Source: Hoskinsella mucinilytica (lineage in GTDB: Bacteria > Bacillota_I > Bacilli_A > Erysipelotrichales > Erysipelotrichaceae). From it: 64,000 bases of DNA. The first letter of the stretch is position 1, and the number at the start of each line of letters is the position of its first letter. Below are positions 60,722 through 64,000 of the stretch, piece after piece. The notes under the pieces were generated by a model. That model was not told where the DNA came from. It saw nothing but the letters and a program-made list of their open reading frames with translations, and searched no databases. Position numbers and translations under genes: made by a program. The DNA lies in NCBI RefSeq assembly GCF_045223415.1, contig NZ_JBEQZJ010000022.1, positions 1 to 64,000 of the forward strand, written 5' to 3'.

Positions 60722-62907
60722 TGGATTGGAAACAGGCAGGAAAGAAACTGCTTCATGTTCTGAACATCGTCCTGCTGGCTGCCGTTATCACGATTGCGCT
60801 TCTTGCACTGACAGGCACAGTCGCCCATGCAACAGGACTGGTGGACGATACCATAAATGCCGGCAACCTGTATTCCAAGTACCCACTTTCCAATTATCAG
60901 CTAGACTTCTACGTGGACAATAGCTGGGACTGGCTGCCGTGGAACTGGCTGGATGGCATCGGAAAGTCGGTGCAGTACGGGCTTTACTGTATCACCAACT
61001 TTGTCTGGACTATCAGCTTATATCTAAGCAACGCCACAGGCTACGTGGTGCAGCAAGCCTACAAGCTGGATTTTATCAATGACATGGCAGACAGTATCGG
61101 GAAAAGCATACAGACCCTTGCAGGTGTCAGTCAGAACGGCTTTGGAAGCTCCGGCTTTTACGTGGGCTTCCTGCTGCTGATTATTCTTGTGGTGGGAATC
61201 TACGTTGCCTACACGGGACTTATCAAACGGGAAACCAGCAAGGCAATCCACGCAGTCATCAACTTTCTGGTGGTGTTCCTCGTATCAAGTGCCTTTATCG
61301 CCTATGCTCCCGACTACGTGAAGAAAGTCAACGAGTTTTCGAGTGACATCAGCACCGCTTCGCTGGACTTGGGGACAAAAATCATGCTTTCAGACAGTGA
61401 CAGCAAGGGCAAGGACAGCGTGGACTTGATACGGGACAGCCTGTTTTCCATACAGGTGCAACAGCCGTGGCTGCTGCTTCAATTCGGCAATTCCAATGCA
61501 GAGGAAATCGGGGCTGACCGTGTGGAAGCTCTGGTATCTGCCAGCCCGACGGACGGGGAAACCAGAGAGGACGTTGTGAAAACGGAAATCGAGGACAGGG
61601 ACAACGACAACATGACGATACCGCAGGTCGTAAACCGATTAGGCATGGTGTTCTTCCTGCTTATCTTCAATCTGGGAATCACGATATTTATTTTTCTGCT
61701 TACGGCTATGATGATTTTCAGCCAGATACTGTTTATCATCTTCGCCATGTTCCTGCCTGTGAGCTTCCTACTCTCCATGATACCCAGCTTTGAGGGCATG
61801 GCAAAACAGGCAGTCGTCAAGGTGTTCAACACCATTATGACGAGGGCTGGCATCACCTTGGTCGTGACCGTGGCATTTTCCATATCCAGCATGTTCTACA
61901 ACATATCTTCGGACTACCCGTTTTTTATGGTGGCGTTCTTGCAGATAGTGACGTTTGCAGGCATCTACTTCAAGCTGGGCGACATTATGAGTATGTTCAG
62001 CCTTAACGCTGGGGACAGCCAGAGCATGGGACGCAGGATATTCCGCAGACCATACATGTTCATGCGCCACAGGGCAAGGCGAATGGAACGGCGCATGGTA
62101 CAGGCAGTCGGGGCTGGAAGTGCGGCAAGTGCTGTCACAGGTTCTAAATTTTCCAAAGATAAGCCAGCCAGTACCGCTTCCAGTCAGAAACGGACACGGG
62201 ACAACCGAACCGCTTCGTCAATGGGAAGCCGTGCAGGTTCCGCCGTTGGTGCGGTGCTTGACACGAAAAACCGTATCAGGGATAAGGCAGCTTCTGCCAA
62301 GCAGTCCGTCAAGGATATGCCGACACAGGCAGGCTACGCCGTTCACGCTGCAACGGAGAAAGCGAAGGAAAATGTGTCAGACTTCAAGCGTGGCGTGGTG
62401 CAGGAACAGGAAACAAGGCAGTCAGGGCGTGCTGACAAACGAAACCAGCGCAGACAGAGTGTGGCACAGAAGCGTATGGAAATGCAGAAAGCACAGGAAG
62501 CAAGGCGTTCTCAAAAGAAAGCGGACGAATCAGCGACAACAGGAGCTACCCGTCCCCATGAGCGACCAGCAACCACACCAAAGCCAGAAGCAAAGACCGT
62601 ACAAAAACCAGAGGATAAAAAACGCCCTGCCGTCACTGCTCCCAAGCAGAGTGCCGCCGTCAAGGAAACACCAGTCAAAGAGCGTCCTGTTACAGCTGGG
62701 GCTTCCATGAAAGCTGCCGACCAGCACGTACAGCGTCAGACCGTCAAGGCTGGGGATAAGTCCCCTGCCACCCAGACACAGGAAACAGGACGGAACCTGA
62801 AAACGGAACGGACAGTAAAAAACCGGCAGACAAGGCAGGTGCAGCAATCCCAGAGAACCGCCCAGAAACAGACAGCGAATCATAAGAAGAAAGGACGCAG
62901 GAAATGA
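60721..62907 (+). CDS. VirB6-like polytopic conjugation protein (Orf15-like)
   Basis: 728 aa. An N-terminal hydrophobic signal-like helix, a loop with many Trp residues (NSWDWLPWNWLDG) and about seven further hydrophobic segments up to residue 430, followed by about 290 residues of Lys/Arg/Gln/Ala-rich disordered tail. This layout is that of the CD3337/EF1877-like mobilome membrane proteins, the VirB6 part of Tn916-type channels. The ATG overlaps the previous stop codon. The start of the next gene overlaps its end by 4 nt. Confidence 0.9.
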   Translation: MDWKQAGKKLLHVLNIVLLAAVITIALLALTGTVAHATGLVDDTINAGNLYSKYPLSNYQLDFYVDNSWDWLPWNWLDGIGKSVQYGLYCITNFVWTISLYLSNATGYVVQQAYKLDFINDMADSIGKSIQTLAGVSQNGFGSSGFYVGFLLLIILVVGIYVAYTGLIKRETSKAIHAVINFLVVFLVSSAFIAYAPDYVKKVNEFSSDISTASLDLGTKIMLSDSDSKGKDSVDLIRDSLFSIQVQQPWLLLQFGNSNAEEIGADRVEALVSASPTDGETREDVVKTEIEDRDNDNMTIPQVVNRLGMVFFLLIFNLGITIFIFLLTAMMIFSQILFIIFAMFLPVSFLLSMIPSFEGMAKQAVVKVFNTIMTRAGITLVVTVAFSISSMFYNISSDYPFFMVAFLQIVTFAGIYFKLGDIMSMFSLNAGDSQSMGRRIFRRPYMFMRHRARRMERRMVQAVGAGSAASAVTGSKFSKDKPASTASSQKRTRDNRTASSMGSRAGSAVGAVLDTKNRIRDKAASAKQSVKDMPTQAGYAVHAATEKAKENVSDFKRGVVQEQETRQSGRADKRNQRRQSVAQKRMEMQKAQEARRSQKKADESATTGATRPHERPATTPKPEAKTVQKPEDKKRPAVTAPKQSAAVKETPVKERPVTAGASMKAADQHVQRQTVKAGDKSPATQTQETGRNLKTERTVKNRQTRQVQQSQRTAQKQTANHKKKGRRK

Positions 62908-63911
62908 AGATAAGGCATATGGTGATTCTCGGCTGTATCTTTCCTGTGCTGTTCTCCCTCGTCCTGTTCTTCGGTGTATTGATGAGTGCAGAGGATGACG
63001 ACGGGGGCGGTGGTACTTCTTCCACTGTTACAGGAATGAACCTTTCGCCCGAAGTCCTCAAACATCATCCGATGGTGGAAAAGTACGCACGGGAATACGG
63101 TATTGAGGATTATGTGAATTACCTGCTTGCGATTATGCAGGTGGAAAGCGGAGGGACGACGGCTGACGTTATGCAAAGCTCGGAAAGTCTGGGGCTTCCT
63201 CCCAACTCTTTAGATACGGAAAGCTCTATCAAACAAGGCTGTAAGTATTTCTCGGAACTGCTTACTTCTGCCAAAGGACAAGGGATAGAGGACATAAACG
63301 CCGTCATTCAAAGCTACAACTACGGTGGCGGTTATCTTGGCTATGTGGCTGGAAACGGGAGAAAACACAGCTATACACTGGCAGAAAACTTCTCACGTAC
63401 CCATTCGGGTGGTGTGAAAGTGACCTACACGAATCCGATAGCCGTTGCCCGTAACGGGGGCTGGCGGTACAACTACGGAAATATGTTTTATACCGAACTG
63501 GTAAACCAGTACCTAACGGTCACGCACTTTGACGACAAGACGGTACAGGCAGTCATGGACGAAGCATTGAAATATCAGGGCTGGCGGTATGTGTATGGCG
63601 GCGATAACCCCAACACCAGCTTTGACTGTAGCGGTCTGGTGCAGTGGTGCTACGGCAAGGCTGGCATCCGCCTGCCCCGTGTAGCGCAAGACCAGTACGA
63701 CGTGACCCAGCATATACCACTGTCACAAGCAAAGGCTGGTGACTTGGTGTTTTTCCATTCTACCTATAACAGCGGAAGCTATGTAAGCCACGTCGGAATA
63801 TATGTCGGCAACAACCGTATGTATCACGCCGGCGACCCTATCGGCTATGCAGACCTTACAGGTGCCTACTGGCAACAGCACTTAATCGGTGCGGGAAGAA
63901 TCAAACAATAA
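62904..63911 (+). CDS. Bifunctional lysozyme-like / NlpC-P60 wall hydrolase (Orf14-like)
   Basis: 335 aa. An N-terminal signal anchor (MVILGCIFPVLFSLVLFFG) is followed by a lysozyme-like domain (about 50-190; YLLAIMQVESGG with the Glu) and an NlpC/P60 domain (about 215-335) with Cys in FDCSGLVQWCYG and His in SHVGIYVG. It opens the wall for the mating channel. ATGA overlap with the previous gene. Confidence 0.93.
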   Translation: MKIRHMVILGCIFPVLFSLVLFFGVLMSAEDDDGGGGTSSTVTGMNLSPEVLKHHPMVEKYAREYGIEDYVNYLLAIMQVESGGTTADVMQSSESLGLPPNSLDTESSIKQGCKYFSELLTSAKGQGIEDINAVIQSYNYGGGYLGYVAGNGRKHSYTLAENFSRTHSGGVKVTYTNPIAVARNGGWRYNYGNMFYTELVNQYLTVTHFDDKTVQAVMDEALKYQGWRYVYGGDNPNTSFDCSGLVQWCYGKAGIRLPRVAQDQYDVTQHIPLSQAKAGDLVFFHSTYNSGSYVSHVGIYVGNNRMYHAGDPIGYADLTGAYWQQHLIGAGRIKQ

Positions 63912-63937
63912 AAGCAAAAAAGAAAGGACATACAACA

Positions 63938-64000
63938 ATGTTTAAGAAAAAAGAAAAATCCATCAAAGAAAAAAAGGTGCGTACCGTGAAAGTCGGCACG
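63938..64000 (+). CDS. TcpC-like conjugal transfer protein (5' end only)
   Basis: Only 21 codons are in the window: MFKKKEKSIKEKKVRTVKVG and one more, a Lys-rich cytoplasmic start, as expected for the TcpC/Orf13 protein that follows the NlpC/P60 gene in Tn916. AGAAAGGA lies upstream of the ATG. The identification rests mainly on gene order. Confidence 0.65.
   Translation, partial: MFKKKEKSIKEKKVRTVKVGT

Larger units (their letters stand above)
48217..64000 (+). mobile_element. Tn916-family integrative conjugative element (left part, right end outside window)
   Basis: From about 48.25 kb onward codons become GC-richer and the gene order follows the Tn916 transfer module: two DUF961 proteins, FtsK-type coupling protein, oriT, Rep_trans relaxase, TcpD, ArdA, TcpE, VirB4-type ATPase, VirB6-like protein, NlpC/P60 hydrolase, TcpC. 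Two tandem 11-bp repeats at 48279-48300 resemble the Tn916 integrase arm sites near the element ends. The exact left end is between 48217 and about 48279 and is not fixed here. Integrase, excisionase, regulators and cargo on the right are not in the window. Confidence 0.88.

Noticed and set aside
53050..62900. Long minus-strand open frames inside the ICE transfer genes
   Set aside because: They are shadows of GC-richer + strand genes; no RBS or family similarity supports them.
1..64000. CRISPR arrays, tRNA and rRNA genes
   Set aside because: No regularly spaced repeats and no tRNA or rRNA sequence were recognised in reading the window.

Overview
The window reads as a low-GC Bacillota (Firmicutes) chromosome, most likely a gut Erysipelotrichia-type bacterium. 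This rests on AT-rich genes with strong AGGAGG ribosome binding sites, many sugar PTS operons, oleate hydratase, EFR1-type flavodoxin/ferredoxin proteins and the general look of MurA, Fhs and PurD. The species is an inference. From about 48.3 kb to the window end the base composition turns clearly GC-richer, and an integrative conjugative element (ICE) of the Tn916 family begins. Its right end, integrase and excisionase lie outside the window.

Layout of the chromosomal part (1-48.2 kb): (i) 0-5.6 kb, a cellobiose-type PTS operon (IIB-IIC-IIA-GH1 6-phospho-beta-glucosidase) divergent from a LicR-type PRD activator. (ii) 5.6-11.8 kb, a subtilase-like lipoprotein that lacks the catalytic His, a Cof-type HAD phosphatase, a nitroreductase/ArsR/EFR1 redox operon and oleate hydratase. 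(iii) 11.9-15.5 kb, a four-gene ABC transporter operon of unknown substrate. (iv) 15.7-18 kb, a methyltransferase, a small anchored protein, a TetR regulator and a GIY-YIG protein. (v) 18-22.6 kb, a second GH1 / PTS IIC / ROK kinase operon divergent from an RpiR regulator. (vi) 22.7-28.4 kb, murA, a DUF1846 protein, a multispan membrane protein and a GH18 chitinase-like protein. (vii) 28.6-33.3 kb, an alpha-glucoside operon (PRD antiterminator, EIICB, GH4 6-phospho-alpha-glucosidase, IIA) with two RAT/terminator attenuators. (viii) 33.4-35 kb, a decayed GH4 remnant, a sugar O-acetyltransferase and an orphan IIA-Glc with a natural His-to-Gln change. (ix) 35.3-41.9 kb, a LysR regulator and an unusual operon of amidohydrolase, two neutral-ceramidase-like proteins and a fused EIIABC permease. 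(x) 42-45.1 kb, purD-fhs under a guanine riboswitch. (xi) 45.3-48.2 kb, a LytTR regulator with membrane-anchored partners and small membrane proteins.

The ICE part (about 48.25 kb onward) starts with two tandem 11-bp repeats that look like Tn916 integrase arm sites. It then carries a large thioester-domain/Cna-B surface adhesin and the Tn916-like transfer module in order: two DUF961 proteins, FtsK-type coupling protein, a 133-aa unknown protein, oriT, a Rep_trans relaxase that appears to start at CTG, DUF3789, TcpD, two tandem ArdA antirestriction proteins, TcpE, VirB4-type ATPase, a VirB6-like membrane protein, a lysozyme/NlpC-P60 wall hydrolase and the first 21 codons of a TcpC-like protein.

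Taken together the chromosomal genes describe a sugar-foraging organism that takes up beta-glucosides, alpha-glucosides and an unidentified amide-containing or modified sugar through the PTS, each locus with its own regulator and several with CcpA-type cre candidates. The most novel-looking locus is the amidohydrolase/ceramidase-like/EIIABC operon (36.3-41.9 kb), in which one of the two ceramidase-like paralogues has lost the recognisable zinc-binding histidines.
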